Of a DNA stretch of 47,750 nucleotides, positions 1 to 8,783 are shown piece after piece. The stretch is from Owenweeksia sp. Lineage in GTDB: Bacteria; Bacteroidota; Bacteroidia; Flavobacteriales; Schleiferiaceae. The stretch lies in NCBI GenBank assembly GCA_028285465.1, contig JANQPD010000093.1, positions 1 through 47,750 on the forward strand, given 5' to 3'. The notes below the pieces were generated by a model. The model saw only the letters and a list, made by a program, of their open reading frames with translations. It was not told the origin of the DNA and made no database searches. The stretch's first letter is position 1. Each line of letters opens with the position of its first letter. The position numbers and the translations under genes are program-made.

Positions 1-277
1 GCCGCTCACCTTGTACCACGAAAACATGGGCATGAGCGCCCGCCTGGGTGAGCACCTGAGGAAGGTAGAGAATGTATTGGAATATTTTTACCAGGGGGAA
101 GACATCAGCAAAGCGCTGTACCACAAAGCACTGCACCGCAAGCAATATGAAGCGGCAAGGTTTTGCCACAAAAGAGGCTTGTTTAGAAAGGCCGAAGATT
201 ACTACCAGGCCGCCCGGATGAATTCCCTTAAAATATGGTGCCTCAGGATCCTCAATTTCTTTGGCATTGCCCTTTAG
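1..277 (+). CDS. 3' end of an unidentified gene (partial)
   Basis: The frame is open from the left edge, so only the last 91 or so codons are visible and the true start lies outside. The piece is rich in Tyr, His, Arg and Lys (for example YHKALHRKQYEAARFCHKRG), looks mostly helical, and ends in a short hydrophobic stretch (LKIWCLRILNFFGIAL). Tails of this kind occur on family 2 glycosyltransferases, and the neighbour is an O-antigen ligase, which would suit a surface polysaccharide role. No catalytic motif is visible, so this is only a suggestion. Its TAG stop overlaps the TAA stop of the convergent O-antigen ligase gene by 4 bases (274-277). Confidence 0.55.
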   Translation, partial: PLTLYHENMGMSARLGEHLRKVENVLEYFYQGEDISKALYHKALHRKQYEAARFCHKRGLFRKAEDYYQAARMNSLKIWCLRILNFFGIAL

Positions 278-2190
278 GGCTGCTGGCGGTATGCCACATA
301 CCCCAGGTAAAAGTCCTGCAATTGTTGCGGGTTGCGCTGTCGTAAATAAAGCACCAGTTCCTTGTATTTCTGCTCTCTCTCAAAATTTTCGTAGTAGTAT
401 TTTGTGAGCTCGGCAGCCATCTTTTTATAGCGGGGGTCTTCATAAGTAGGCCGGATCAGGTTGAGCATGCCAATGGCCTCGAAATACTGCCCTTTCATTT
501 GGTACAACTCGGCTGCGCCCACCCTTGTACGGGGATTGAGAGGAGCTATAGCCAACGCTTTTTGATAATACCCCAGCGCCACCTCAGCTTGTTGCATATA
601 TTTATACGTATTTCCTAAAGTACTTAAGCTCAGCACGTGGTAAGGGTGCATCTCCAGGGCCTCCTGCAATTCTGTTTCCGCCAGTTTAAATTTCTTTTGC
701 GCTGCATAGGCCGTTCCTGAAAAGTAGGGAATGGGATTGGCAAAATTGTCCATATTGAAAAATGGGTTTACTGCGTTGAGCGAGGCGTCAAGCAAACGCG
801 CAGGATTACGTTCTGCATTTGCCTGGAGCACTTCGGTGGCTCCTTTTTCTCCTTCCATACGGTAATACCCCACCAGTAAGGCGCTTCCGGTCATGAGGAA
901 GGCAAGCAAGAGGCCTCCGTTTCCCTTTAACCGCAACCAGGACCCTGTTGCCTGGCTTTGAACCATCGCCATGAGGCTCAGAAGCATGATCACAGGTATG
1001 CTCCGTTCCAGCGGAAAATCTCCAAAAGAAAAGATCATATACCCCACAATGCCGGAGAAAACAAAAAGCATCCACAGCCCCTGATCGGGGGATGCCTTTT
1101 TTATGAAGCGTACGGCCAGCACCAGGCCACCCAGGAAAAAAGAAAGGTAGGCCAATAGCGACAGGCTACCTCCTTCTGACCACACCCATAAGTAATCGTT
1201 ATGCGGACGTTGTATATTGGTAACTCCTTCCTGTACGGTGAGGTCGAGCTTTTCCAGCCCATATTTCGGAAAAAAGATCTTCCAGTTACCCGGCCCCACC
1301 CCGTACAACCAGTGGTCTTGTATCATGGCCAGGCTATTCTCCCAAAAAACCGCCCTGCGGCTAATGTTGCTGAGATCGCCCACTTGTGCGCCTACGCCCT
1401 TGTTCATGAGTAAAGCCCCTCCTACACCCAGGGAGAGGACCAAGCCCAAAAGAAACAGCTTTACGGGAAATGCCGAAGTAATTTCTTTTGGTTTCAACCA
1501 TATGTAGTACACCAAAAAAGCACTTATACTGCTAATGATCGTAGCCAGCCAAACCCCACGTGTACGCAGCATAAAGATCTCCGCCAGGCAAACAAAAAAA
1601 ACGACAAGCGCCACACCCGACCAGATTTTTTCTTTTTGTTGGTAGACGATCAATTGAAAGGGAAGGCACAGCATAAGGATGCAGCTCAGAATGTTCTTAT
1701 GCCCGAAACTTGATTTAATGCTATACACATCCTCCCAAAACTTACCGCTTCCCAGGGCTTTTAGTAATTCTATACCTGTAAGGGAGGCGGCAATAGCCCC
1801 GAATACCACAAAGGCCTTGGCTACCTGCCCAAAGCTGAGCCGCTCTTCCCGGAACAGGGCGGTTAAGAGCAGGAAATAAGCGCCATAGCCCATATACCGG
1901 CTTAAAGTAGCCGCAGCCTCAGCCTGGTTTACAGCAAAAAAATAAGCCACTCCCTGAAACAATATAAACGAAAGAAAGCTGATCTCCGTAAAGCCAAACC
2001 GCCACTCCCTGAGCTTTTTCTTACTTAAAAACCACAAGCCGGTCACCACCAAAAGAAAAACAGCAAGGAAAAGCTGGCGCGGCACCAGGGTATTATCCAC
2101 CAGTGTGTTTAACTGCACAAAGGGCAAAAGGGCAATAAAAGCCCAAAAGAAAATACTGAAATAACCTTCCTGCTGTGTTTTTTGGCTCAT
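274..2190 (-). CDS. O-antigen ligase/polymerase family membrane protein with C-terminal TPRs
   Basis: The 638-aa protein begins MSQKTQQEGYF and has about eleven hydrophobic segments over its first 450 residues. A periplasmic loop carries RPHNDYLWVWSEGG, matching the conserved PHN-x-(Y/F)-L region of Wzy_C (O-antigen ligase/polymerase) proteins. The last 150 residues hold two or three tetratricopeptide repeats (AAQKKFKLAETELQEALEMHP; QAEVALGYYQKALAIAP). Fusion of a ligase core to periplasmic TPRs is common in Bacteroidota. The likely role is joining or polymerising surface glycan at the inner membrane, or glycosylating exported proteins; the substrate cannot be told from sequence. It converges on the partial gene at the left edge with a 4-base stop overlap. 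Confidence 0.85.
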   Translation of the reverse strand: MSQKTQQEGYFSIFFWAFIALLPFVQLNTLVDNTLVPRQLFLAVFLLVVTGLWFLSKKKLREWRFGFTEISFLSFILFQGVAYFFAVNQAEAAATLSRYMGYGAYFLLLTALFREERLSFGQVAKAFVVFGAIAASLTGIELLKALGSGKFWEDVYSIKSSFGHKNILSCILMLCLPFQLIVYQQKEKIWSGVALVVFFVCLAEIFMLRTRGVWLATIISSISAFLVYYIWLKPKEITSAFPVKLFLLGLVLSLGVGGALLMNKGVGAQVGDLSNISRRAVFWENSLAMIQDHWLYGVGPGNWKIFFPKYGLEKLDLTVQEGVTNIQRPHNDYLWVWSEGGSLSLLAYLSFFLGGLVLAVRFIKKASPDQGLWMLFVFSGIVGYMIFSFGDFPLERSIPVIMLLSLMAMVQSQATGSWLRLKGNGGLLLAFLMTGSALLVGYYRMEGEKGATEVLQANAERNPARLLDASLNAVNPFFNMDNFANPIPYFSGTAYAAQKKFKLAETELQEALEMHPYHVLSLSTLGNTYKYMQQAEVALGYYQKALAIAPLNPRTRVGAAELYQMKGQYFEAIGMLNLIRPTYEDPRYKKMAAELTKYYYENFEREQKYKELVLYLRQRNPQQLQDFYLGYVAYRQQP

Positions 2191-2232
2191 ATACGATTAG
2201 TTTGGCGCTAAAATATGGGTTTAGATGCTATT

Positions 2233-2240
2233 TATTTTTG
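2233..2240 (+). promoter_or_regulatory. Putative Bacteroidota -7 box (TATTTTTG)
   Basis: TATTTTTG matches the TAnnTTTG consensus of Bacteroidota housekeeping promoters. It lies 65 bases before the start of the VTT-domain gene, between divergently oriented genes. I see no clear -33 TTG at the expected spacing, so it remains a candidate. Confidence 0.35.
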
Positions 2241-2304
2241 ATTTTTGCGGCCGCTTAAACTTGCAGTGCCGAGAAGGGTTAAAGAAAAGAAATAGTAAAA
2301 GCTG

Positions 2305-2955
2305 TTGGACACAAAAGTGAGTAATGAAAACAGGAAGGACCGAAGCCACCTTAGCTTTAAGGAGCGTAGTAAATTATACCATAATTTCTTCAGGCGTACC
2401 GGGCGCTATAGCTTTATAGCAAAAAACAGCCTGCGGCTTATCGTGGTGCTGGGCAGCGTTGGCTTTGTGGCCTGGATACTTACTGCTTACCTGATCGATG
2501 TAGAAGCCCTTACCGCCTATATTTCGAGTAATTTCCCGCTTTGGTTTATTGTAGGCTTGCTCTTTGCCAGCGAGAGCTTCCTGGGGCTTCTGCCACCAGA
2601 CCCTTTTGTGATTTGGGCAAACGAAAGTTTCACCCCGGCCTGGCCCGTTATTTTATTGCTCGCGGCGGTAAGTTATACCGGTGGCGTGATATCCTGGTAT
2701 ATCGGAAAATGGCTTTACAGGTTTCCCAATGTCAAAAACTGGGTGCATGTAAAATTCAGTACCCAGTTTCTCCTCTTTAAGAAGTATGGCGGACTGCTCA
2801 TTTTTATTGCGGCCATGACACCGCTTCCTTTTTCGCCCATCAGTATAGTGGCGGGTGTGGTAAACTACCGCCTGGGTAGATACCTCATAATGGCGCTTTC
2901 CCGCTTTGTACGCTTCTTTTTGTATGCCTATATTTTCAGTAAAGTAGTCGTGTAA
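2305..2955 (+). CDS. VTT/DedA-like (SNARE-associated) membrane protein
   Basis: A protein of about 216 aa with a charged N-terminus (KDRSHLSFKERSKLYHNFFRRTGR) and four or five membrane segments. The stretch LLPPDPFVIWANE, the Gly-rich GGVISWYIGKWL and the helix GGLLIFIAAMTPLPFSPISIV are typical of the VTT (DedA/TMEM41) family, whose members are linked to lipid scrambling and membrane homeostasis. No ATG opens this frame. TTG at 2305 or GTG at 2317 are the candidate starts, and both leave the domain intact. Its stop lies two bases before the aminotransferase ATG, so the two are probably co-transcribed. Confidence 0.75.
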   Translation: MDTKVSNENRKDRSHLSFKERSKLYHNFFRRTGRYSFIAKNSLRLIVVLGSVGFVAWILTAYLIDVEALTAYISSNFPLWFIVGLLFASESFLGLLPPDPFVIWANESFTPAWPVILLLAAVSYTGGVISWYIGKWLYRFPNVKNWVHVKFSTQFLLFKKYGGLLIFIAAMTPLPFSPISIVAGVVNYRLGRYLIMALSRFVRFFLYAYIFSKVVV

Positions 2956-2957
2956 CT

Positions 2958-4154
2958 ATGAGCCTTACACAAAAACAACTTTTTCTTACGCACCTTGCCC
3001 AGACCACCGATTTCCCGATGAGCCTTGAGATCGAACGTGCCGAAGGCGTATTCATGTATACACCGGATGGAAAGGCTTACCTGGATTTGATCTCCGGTAT
3101 TTCCGTGAGCAACATTGGCCATTGCCACCCCAGGGTTGTACAAGCGGTAAAGAGGCAGGTAGACCGGTACATGCACCTAATGGTGTATGGCGAGTACGTG
3201 CAAAGCCCCCAGGTTAAACTGGCGGAAGCACTTTGTGGGCAGTTGGCGCCCAAGCTAAACAGCGTATACCTGGTTAGCTCGGGCAGTGAAGCCATTGAAG
3301 GCGCCATGAAATTGGCCAAAAGGCATACCGGCCGGCCGAACATCATTTCCATGAAAAAGGCCTACCATGGTAGTACACAAGGGGCCTTAAGCATTATTGG
3401 AGAAGAAACTTTTAAGAGAGCATACCGCCCGCTTTTGCCGGGCATCCGGCAGCTTGATTTTAATGTAGAGGAACAGCTGGCCCACATTAATACCCATACG
3501 GCCGCGGTTATCGTAGAACCGGTACAGGGAGAAGCCGGATACATACCTGCCCACGAAAGCTATTTGCATGCACTGGCCACCCGTTGTAAAGAGGTAGGTG
3601 CTTTGTTGGTCTTTGATGAAATACAAACCGGGCTGGGGAGAACGGGAAGTCTTTTTGCGCACCAGGCCTACGGACTTGTACCGGATATCCTTACCCTGGC
3701 CAAGGGATTGGGCGGAGGAATGCCCATTGGGGCCTTTATCGCCAACAAGGAGGTAATGGATAGCTTTAAGGAAAACCCCTTACTCGGGCATATCACTACT
3801 TTCGGGGGACATCCGGTATCCAGTGCGGCTGCCCTGGCCGGCTTGGAGGTGATCCTGGAAGAAAAGCTGAGCACTCAGGTGGAAGCAAAAAGCAAACTTT
3901 TTAAGACTTTACTGAAACATAAATCTATCCGGGAGATCCGGGGAAAAGGACTGATGCTGGCCCTGCAGTTGGATACTTTCGAAAACGTACAGGCAGTCAT
4001 ACACCACTGCCTGGAGAAAGGTCTGGTCACGGATTGGTTTTTGTTTTGCGACAATGCCCTCCGCATAAGTCCACCACTAACCATTAAAAATGAGGAGATA
4101 CAAACCGCTTGTACAATACTTCTCGAATCGCTGGAAGAAGTGTACGGCACCTAA
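2958..4154 (+). CDS. Class III PLP-dependent aminotransferase (acetylornithine/ornithine type)
   Basis: This 398-aa protein has the full fold-type I class III signature. SSGSEAIEGAMKLAKRHTGR binds the cofactor phosphate, LLVFDEIQTGLGRTG carries the Asp (about residue 220) that contacts the pyridine nitrogen, and LTLAKGLGGGMPIGA holds the Schiff-base lysine at about 249. The length fits the family. Relatives include acetylornithine, succinyl-diaminopimelate and 4-aminobutyrate aminotransferases. Lysine genes elsewhere in the window would allow an N-succinyl-DAP role, but no arginine or lysine gene is adjacent, so I leave the substrate open. It starts 2 bases after the VTT gene and its stop overlaps the convergent response-regulator stop by 4 bases. 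Confidence 0.88.
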   Translation: MSLTQKQLFLTHLAQTTDFPMSLEIERAEGVFMYTPDGKAYLDLISGISVSNIGHCHPRVVQAVKRQVDRYMHLMVYGEYVQSPQVKLAEALCGQLAPKLNSVYLVSSGSEAIEGAMKLAKRHTGRPNIISMKKAYHGSTQGALSIIGEETFKRAYRPLLPGIRQLDFNVEEQLAHINTHTAAVIVEPVQGEAGYIPAHESYLHALATRCKEVGALLVFDEIQTGLGRTGSLFAHQAYGLVPDILTLAKGLGGGMPIGAFIANKEVMDSFKENPLLGHITTFGGHPVSSAAALAGLEVILEEKLSTQVEAKSKLFKTLLKHKSIREIRGKGLMLALQLDTFENVQAVIHHCLEKGLVTDWFLFCDNALRISPPLTIKNEEIQTACTILLESLEEVYGT

Positions 4155-4537
4155 ATGTCCAGTACCGGGCAGTCCTTTATCTTACTAACATTCAAAGGTT
4201 TCTCCAAAAAATCATATACCCACGTACTGGCCTCTGCCTTTTGCCGGTCAGATGGGTCTATGGAAGAAGAAACCATTATGACCTTGACCCCCTCCGTAAT
4301 GGAGGGACTCAGCGCTTCAAATTCTTCAAGGAATTCAAACCCGTTCATGATGGGCATTTTAATATCGAGCAGGATATATGCCGGAGCCTGGTCTTGAGAG
4401 GATAGTTTTGAGAGATAATCGATGGCTTCTACTCCTGAAAGTTTGCGCTCTACCTCCAAATGAGGGTTTATATTTCTAAGTACTTTATCATTTACTAAAA
4501 GATCTATTGGATTGTCATCGATCAGCAATATGAGCAT
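4151..4537 (-). CDS. Single-domain response regulator (CheY/Rcp-like receiver)
   Basis: I start it at the ATG giving MLILLIDDNPIDLLVND (128 aa). An in-frame upstream extension to 4585 would add residues before the first receiver strand. The acidic pocket is DD at residues 7-8, the phospho-acceptor is Asp58 in ILLDIKMP, and MVSSS and LEKP supply the conserved Ser/Thr and Lys. No output domain follows, so it acts by protein contact, as in Rcp1-type regulators paired with PAS/phytochrome-like kinases. Its start lies 23 bases inside the end of the upstream histidine kinase, implying translational coupling and a cognate pair. Confidence 0.88.
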   Translation of the reverse strand: MLILLIDDNPIDLLVNDKVLRNINPHLEVERKLSGVEAIDYLSKLSSQDQAPAYILLDIKMPIMNGFEFLEEFEALSPSITEGVKVIMVSSSIDPSDRQKAEASTWVYDFLEKPLNVSKIKDCPVLDI

Positions 4538-7277
4538 GAGCTTTTGGGGTTGGTAGCGTAATGTGAATTTTGGTGCCTGCCCCAAATTTAGAACTTACAT
4601 TGATATTTCCCTCTAAAAAGTTAACGGTTTCTCTCATTATATACATGCCAATGCCGTTTCCTTTGGACTGCCGGTTGGCCGTAACGAACATGTCAAACAC
4701 TTTCTTTTGCAATTCTTCTTTGATGCCTTGTCCGTTGTCTTCAACAATTATATGAAACTCTTTTTCAACGTTTTCCATCTTTATTTTTACCCAACGCTTT
4801 TTCTTCTTTGGATCGTGGTATTTGATCGCATTGGATATGGCATTGTCCAAAATAAGCCTGATGCGAAAGGGGTCGAAAAAAATAGGCGTAGAAGGCAGGT
4901 CGAGTTGAAAATCTATACCGGGAAACCCTTCGTGGTAGCGATTTGAATCCAATACTTGCCTTACCAATCCTCTGGGGTTGATCTTTTCCGGCTGATTTTG
5001 TTTGCGCTTGTTGCGGCTGTAATCAAGTATATTGTGAATGAGGTGATCCAGCTTTTCTGCAGACTCCTTTATGAAGTGATTGTATTCCAGGCTTTCGTCC
5101 AATGTTTTAGCCATTTCAATAAGCCCGCTTAGTCCCTGGATCGAACTTAGCGGTGCCCGTACGTCATGGGATATGGAGTATACAAAATTATCGAGCTCGC
5201 GATTCGCCTTTTTAAGTGCATAGTTCTGATCCAGGATCAGCTTTTCCGAATGCTTTGCCTTAGTGATGTTCTTTATGATAAGCGTTACACCAAATATTTC
5301 TTCGAGCTTATTGTATGCCGGGGCAAAAGTTACCTGGACCCATACCTTACCTGCCAGCGGGTGGTAGATCTCTCTTTCGCCCACAAAAACCCTTCCTTCA
5401 AGTGCCCTGCTTACCGCAGCATTAAAGGCTTCCCTATCCTCTTCACGCACGAAATGAATATAGCTCATTCCAGGCTTAAGTTCTTTTTGTCCTCCGTACT
5501 GCGGCAGGTCTGTACCCGCCCGTTTGTTGTACGCGAGGATCTGCTGATCTTTACCAATCAGCAGGATGCTGTTAGGGGTAGAGGTAAGGATCGTTTTATA
5601 ATGCAATTCCATTTCCTGGATGGTGGCTGCATCCTGTAGCTTGCGTATCTGTTCACCTGCTTCGCGGGCCGCTGCTTCCAGTATTTCCCGGTAAATTTCC
5701 CCGAAAAACCCCTTCGATTGGCTTTCGCAGTTGATTACGGCAAATACTTCTTCCCTCACTTTCAAGGGTACGGCAATCTCCGATGCAAAAGCCTTTTCAA
5801 TGTTTAATACACGGGGGTCGGTGGCGCTGTCCGCTACGATTAGGGTTTTACCGGATTGGGCAACCTTTCCTGTAACGCCTTCGCCGGGTTTCACTACAAA
5901 GGTCTCACTCTTCAGAAGTCGTTTTTTCACCTTCCCTTCTTTATAGCGCACTATGGGTTTTAGCTTACCTTCCTTAAGCAAAAGCACCTCACCTTCCTCT
6001 ATAAACAGTTTGGTCAACACGTCTTCTACCAAATGCGTAAGTACCTGTTTAATAGAAGAAGCTTTGGCGCAATGCACGATGAAGTTTCCGAGGCCTTTTG
6101 AAAAGGTACTCCTCAAAAATGCTTTAGTATCGTCTTCCATAAAGCAGCTTATCCCCCTCACCTGGTTCCCTTCCAGGATGGGATGCATTTCTCCCGACAG
6201 GTGCTGCAGGGCACCCCTGAAGCTTTCTACTGCCTCAAAGGACTGGGTTTTTTTGGTGCGCAGTACTTCTAAGTAGCGCTGCTTTCGTTTTTCCGCCCGG
6301 GGTACATCCGTAGCATCAAAAACCTGGGTGAGCAAATCACCGGGAACGAAATCATAGCCCAGGTATCGCTTAAAATAGTCTTTTGCTGCCTTGTTGGCCG
6401 TAACAAAGCACAAATTTTCGTCTACGCTCCAAAGCATCAAAGAAAGGTTATTTACCAGGGCATCCATTTGTGCCTTGGCGTTTTCTAGGTTTTGTTCCAG
6501 CCCCTTCTGCTTACTCAGGTCGGTTATGGAGTAAATGATCTTATATTCTCCTCCTACCCGTACCTTACTGATCGCGAGGTCGATGCTCATTTCATGCCCG
6601 TCCTTATGCAACATGCGCCAGTTTCGCTTGGGCGGGATGTCCTTTAATACAAAATCTGCAAGTTGTTCTATGGCCATTTCTTTCTCATCCTCAGGCAAGG
6701 TATGCAGTATCGTTTTGCCTTGGAAATCCTCTTCGCTGAGGCCGGTCATTTCCTGGTAGGCTTTGTTAACCGTAATGATCTTACCCTTGGCATCGGATAT
6801 TTTAATGCCGGTGCTGATGGTATTGAAGATGTTGCTGAGGTAAGATTTTTGCTCTTCTATGGCCACGGGCATCATTTCGGAAGAAGGCATGCGAACGGCT
6901 TCCAGCGTTACGAGTTTCTTTGGGTGTAGGTCCAGCGACAACAAGCGATAAGAAAAGATATGCTCCTCTGCCCCGGTCCCTATTTTGTTGAACCGCTTGA
7001 TGACCTCGCCCTTAAGGCAACGTTGAATATCGCGCTTTAAAAGAGGTACAAAACGGGGAAGTATATAATCTACGATAAGGTCTCCGGGCTTTGGGCTTGA
7101 ACCCACAATACTCGCTGCTGCTTTGGCAGCTGAATCATTAATCTGCACAATTTTAAGCTCCTGGTCCAGCACAACAAACATGGTTTCTGATTCCTTAGCC
7201 AAATGCGGAAAAAGAATTTGCCTTTCTGATTTGTTGTTGTCTAACATCTTAATGAGATGAATATTAGAACCCGTCAT
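4515..7277 (-). CDS. Multi-PAS/GAF sensor histidine kinase
   Basis: This 920-aa cytoplasmic-looking kinase has no clear membrane segment. In order I read a degenerate PAS (about 27-140), PAS (145-260; ISDAKGKIITVNKAYQEMTGL), PAS-like (270-385), GAF (395-545; VKPGEGVTGKVAQSGKTLIV), PAS (560-685), HisKA (about 700-770; the phospho-His is in VYSISHDVRAPLSSIQG) and HATPase_c (NAISNAIKYHD as N box, DNGQGI as G1, GNGIGMYI as G2). It probably senses a small ligand or redox state and passes phosphate to the single-receiver partner whose gene overlaps its 3' end. ATG at 7247 (MLDNNKSER) is an alternative start. The stimulus cannot be inferred. Confidence 0.9.
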   Translation of the reverse strand: MTGSNIHLIKMLDNNKSERQILFPHLAKESETMFVVLDQELKIVQINDSAAKAAASIVGSSPKPGDLIVDYILPRFVPLLKRDIQRCLKGEVIKRFNKIGTGAEEHIFSYRLLSLDLHPKKLVTLEAVRMPSSEMMPVAIEEQKSYLSNIFNTISTGIKISDAKGKIITVNKAYQEMTGLSEEDFQGKTILHTLPEDEKEMAIEQLADFVLKDIPPKRNWRMLHKDGHEMSIDLAISKVRVGGEYKIIYSITDLSKQKGLEQNLENAKAQMDALVNNLSLMLWSVDENLCFVTANKAAKDYFKRYLGYDFVPGDLLTQVFDATDVPRAEKRKQRYLEVLRTKKTQSFEAVESFRGALQHLSGEMHPILEGNQVRGISCFMEDDTKAFLRSTFSKGLGNFIVHCAKASSIKQVLTHLVEDVLTKLFIEEGEVLLLKEGKLKPIVRYKEGKVKKRLLKSETFVVKPGEGVTGKVAQSGKTLIVADSATDPRVLNIEKAFASEIAVPLKVREEVFAVINCESQSKGFFGEIYREILEAAAREAGEQIRKLQDAATIQEMELHYKTILTSTPNSILLIGKDQQILAYNKRAGTDLPQYGGQKELKPGMSYIHFVREEDREAFNAAVSRALEGRVFVGEREIYHPLAGKVWVQVTFAPAYNKLEEIFGVTLIIKNITKAKHSEKLILDQNYALKKANRELDNFVYSISHDVRAPLSSIQGLSGLIEMAKTLDESLEYNHFIKESAEKLDHLIHNILDYSRNKRKQNQPEKINPRGLVRQVLDSNRYHEGFPGIDFQLDLPSTPIFFDPFRIRLILDNAISNAIKYHDPKKKKRWVKIKMENVEKEFHIIVEDNGQGIKEELQKKVFDMFVTANRQSKGNGIGMYIMRETVNFLEGNINVSSKFGAGTKIHITLPTPKAHAHIADR

Positions 7278-7328
7278 CCGTAATACATCCTGGTTGTTAT
7301 TACAAATATAACAATTACAGGAATATTC

Positions 7329-8732
7329 CTACATAAATATCTTACCTGGATTCAATATACCCTTAGGATCAAAGACTTTCTTTATCTGTTTTTGAAGATT
7401 GAGCTCCTCTTTTGAGAACACAATATCGAGGTATTCTTTTTGTACCAGGCCGATGCCATGTTCACCGCTGATGGTGCCTTTCAACTCCCTGACCAGTTCA
7501 AATATTTTCCGTATTCCCTTTTTCAGGTCTACTTTCCACTCTGCATCGCTCATATGGCCTTTTATAATGTTTACATGCAGGTTCCCGTCTCCGGCATGTC
7601 CGTAGCAAACCGATTTAAAGCCGTATTCGGCCCCGATCTCTTTGACCCCCTTGAGCAGCTTGGCGAGTTCTGCCCTGGGCACTACCGTATCTTCTTCTTT
7701 GTATACAGAGTTTGCCTTTACTGCCTCCCCAACGCGCCTGCGCAATTTCCAAAGCGCTGCTTTGTCGTTGTCGTTATCTGCAAACAAGATGTCCCCGGCC
7801 CCGAAGCGTTCCACTATCTCTGCCATTTTCTCACAGTCTTTCATGAGCTGTTCCTCTTCGTTTCCATCTACTTCTATAAGCAAGTGTGCTTCCACCTCCT
7901 CACCTATCGGCAACTGGACGTCTTCCACATAACGCAAGGTCCAGTCAATGGCATCACGTTCCATAAACTCCATAGCACTGGGTGTAATTCCGGCCTGGAA
8001 GATGGCCGAAACTGCTTCGCATGCCTTTTCGGCTGAAGCAAAGGGTACCAGCATGAGCACATTGGTTTTCGGGTAGGGTAAGAGCTTAAAAACCGCTTTG
8101 GTAATAATGCCCAGGGTACCTTCACTGCCTACCATGAGCTGCGTTAAGTTGTAGCCCGTGCTGTTCTTCAATACGTTGGCTCCTGTCCAGATCAGTTCAC
8201 CATTAGCCAGAGCCACCTGCAGATTGAGTACATAGGCATTGGTAACCCCGTACTTGACGGCTTTGGGGCCACCTGCATTCAATGCCAGGTTGCCTCCTAT
8301 ATAACTGCTGCCCCAACTGCTTGGATCCGGCGGATAGAAAAGCCCTTTGGCCTTGCAGGCTTCATGAAAGACCTGGTTGATCACGCCGGGTTCAACCGTA
8401 GCCTGCAGGTTACGCTCGTCTACCTCCACAATCTTATTCAATCTTTCCACCGAAAGGTTTATGCCGCCAAACAGAGGCAAAGCACCACCGCTAAGCCCCG
8501 TACGGGCGCCACTCGGGGTTACGGCAATGCCTTTTTCATTGCAATAACGCAATATGGCCGCTACTTCTTCCGCAGTACCCGGCTTTACTACGGCTTCCGG
8601 TAAATAACTGAGATCTTCTGTTTCATCGTGGCTGTATTCCCGGAGGTTATCTTGATCCGTAAATACCTGCCCGGCTCCTACTGTAAGGCGAAAGTGATCT
8701 AAATCTTGTTGATCAATGCTTTTGTATTGCAT
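7329..8732 (-). CDS. FAD-linked oxidase, glycolate oxidase GlcD / D-lactate dehydrogenase type
   Basis: A 467-aa protein of the VAO/PCMH flavoenzyme family. The N-terminal half binds FAD: VTPSGARTGLSGGALP and PPDPSSWGSSYIGGNLALNAGG are the pyrophosphate and isoalloxazine loops. The C-terminal FAD-oxidase cap has YGHAGDGNLHVNI and ends GISGEHGIG...FDPKGILNPGKIF, as in GlcD, D-lactate and D-2-hydroxyglutarate dehydrogenases. It oxidises a 2-hydroxy acid to the 2-oxo acid. The exact substrate cannot be read from these motifs, and no GlcE/GlcF partner is next to it. It is divergent from the DPP-IV gene. Confidence 0.87.
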   Translation of the reverse strand: MQYKSIDQQDLDHFRLTVGAGQVFTDQDNLREYSHDETEDLSYLPEAVVKPGTAEEVAAILRYCNEKGIAVTPSGARTGLSGGALPLFGGINLSVERLNKIVEVDERNLQATVEPGVINQVFHEACKAKGLFYPPDPSSWGSSYIGGNLALNAGGPKAVKYGVTNAYVLNLQVALANGELIWTGANVLKNSTGYNLTQLMVGSEGTLGIITKAVFKLLPYPKTNVLMLVPFASAEKACEAVSAIFQAGITPSAMEFMERDAIDWTLRYVEDVQLPIGEEVEAHLLIEVDGNEEEQLMKDCEKMAEIVERFGAGDILFADNDNDKAALWKLRRRVGEAVKANSVYKEEDTVVPRAELAKLLKGVKEIGAEYGFKSVCYGHAGDGNLHVNIIKGHMSDAEWKVDLKKGIRKIFELVRELKGTISGEHGIGLVQKEYLDIVFSKEELNLQKQIKKVFDPKGILNPGKIFM

Positions 8733-8783
8733 GCAGCTATTAATTTCTATTTTAGTGCGCCTTTAAGAAAACGTAAAACAAAG

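Noticed and set aside
7440..8036. Plus-strand frame of 198 aa opposite the FAD oxidase gene
   Set aside because: Shadow of a well-conserved enzyme on the other strand.
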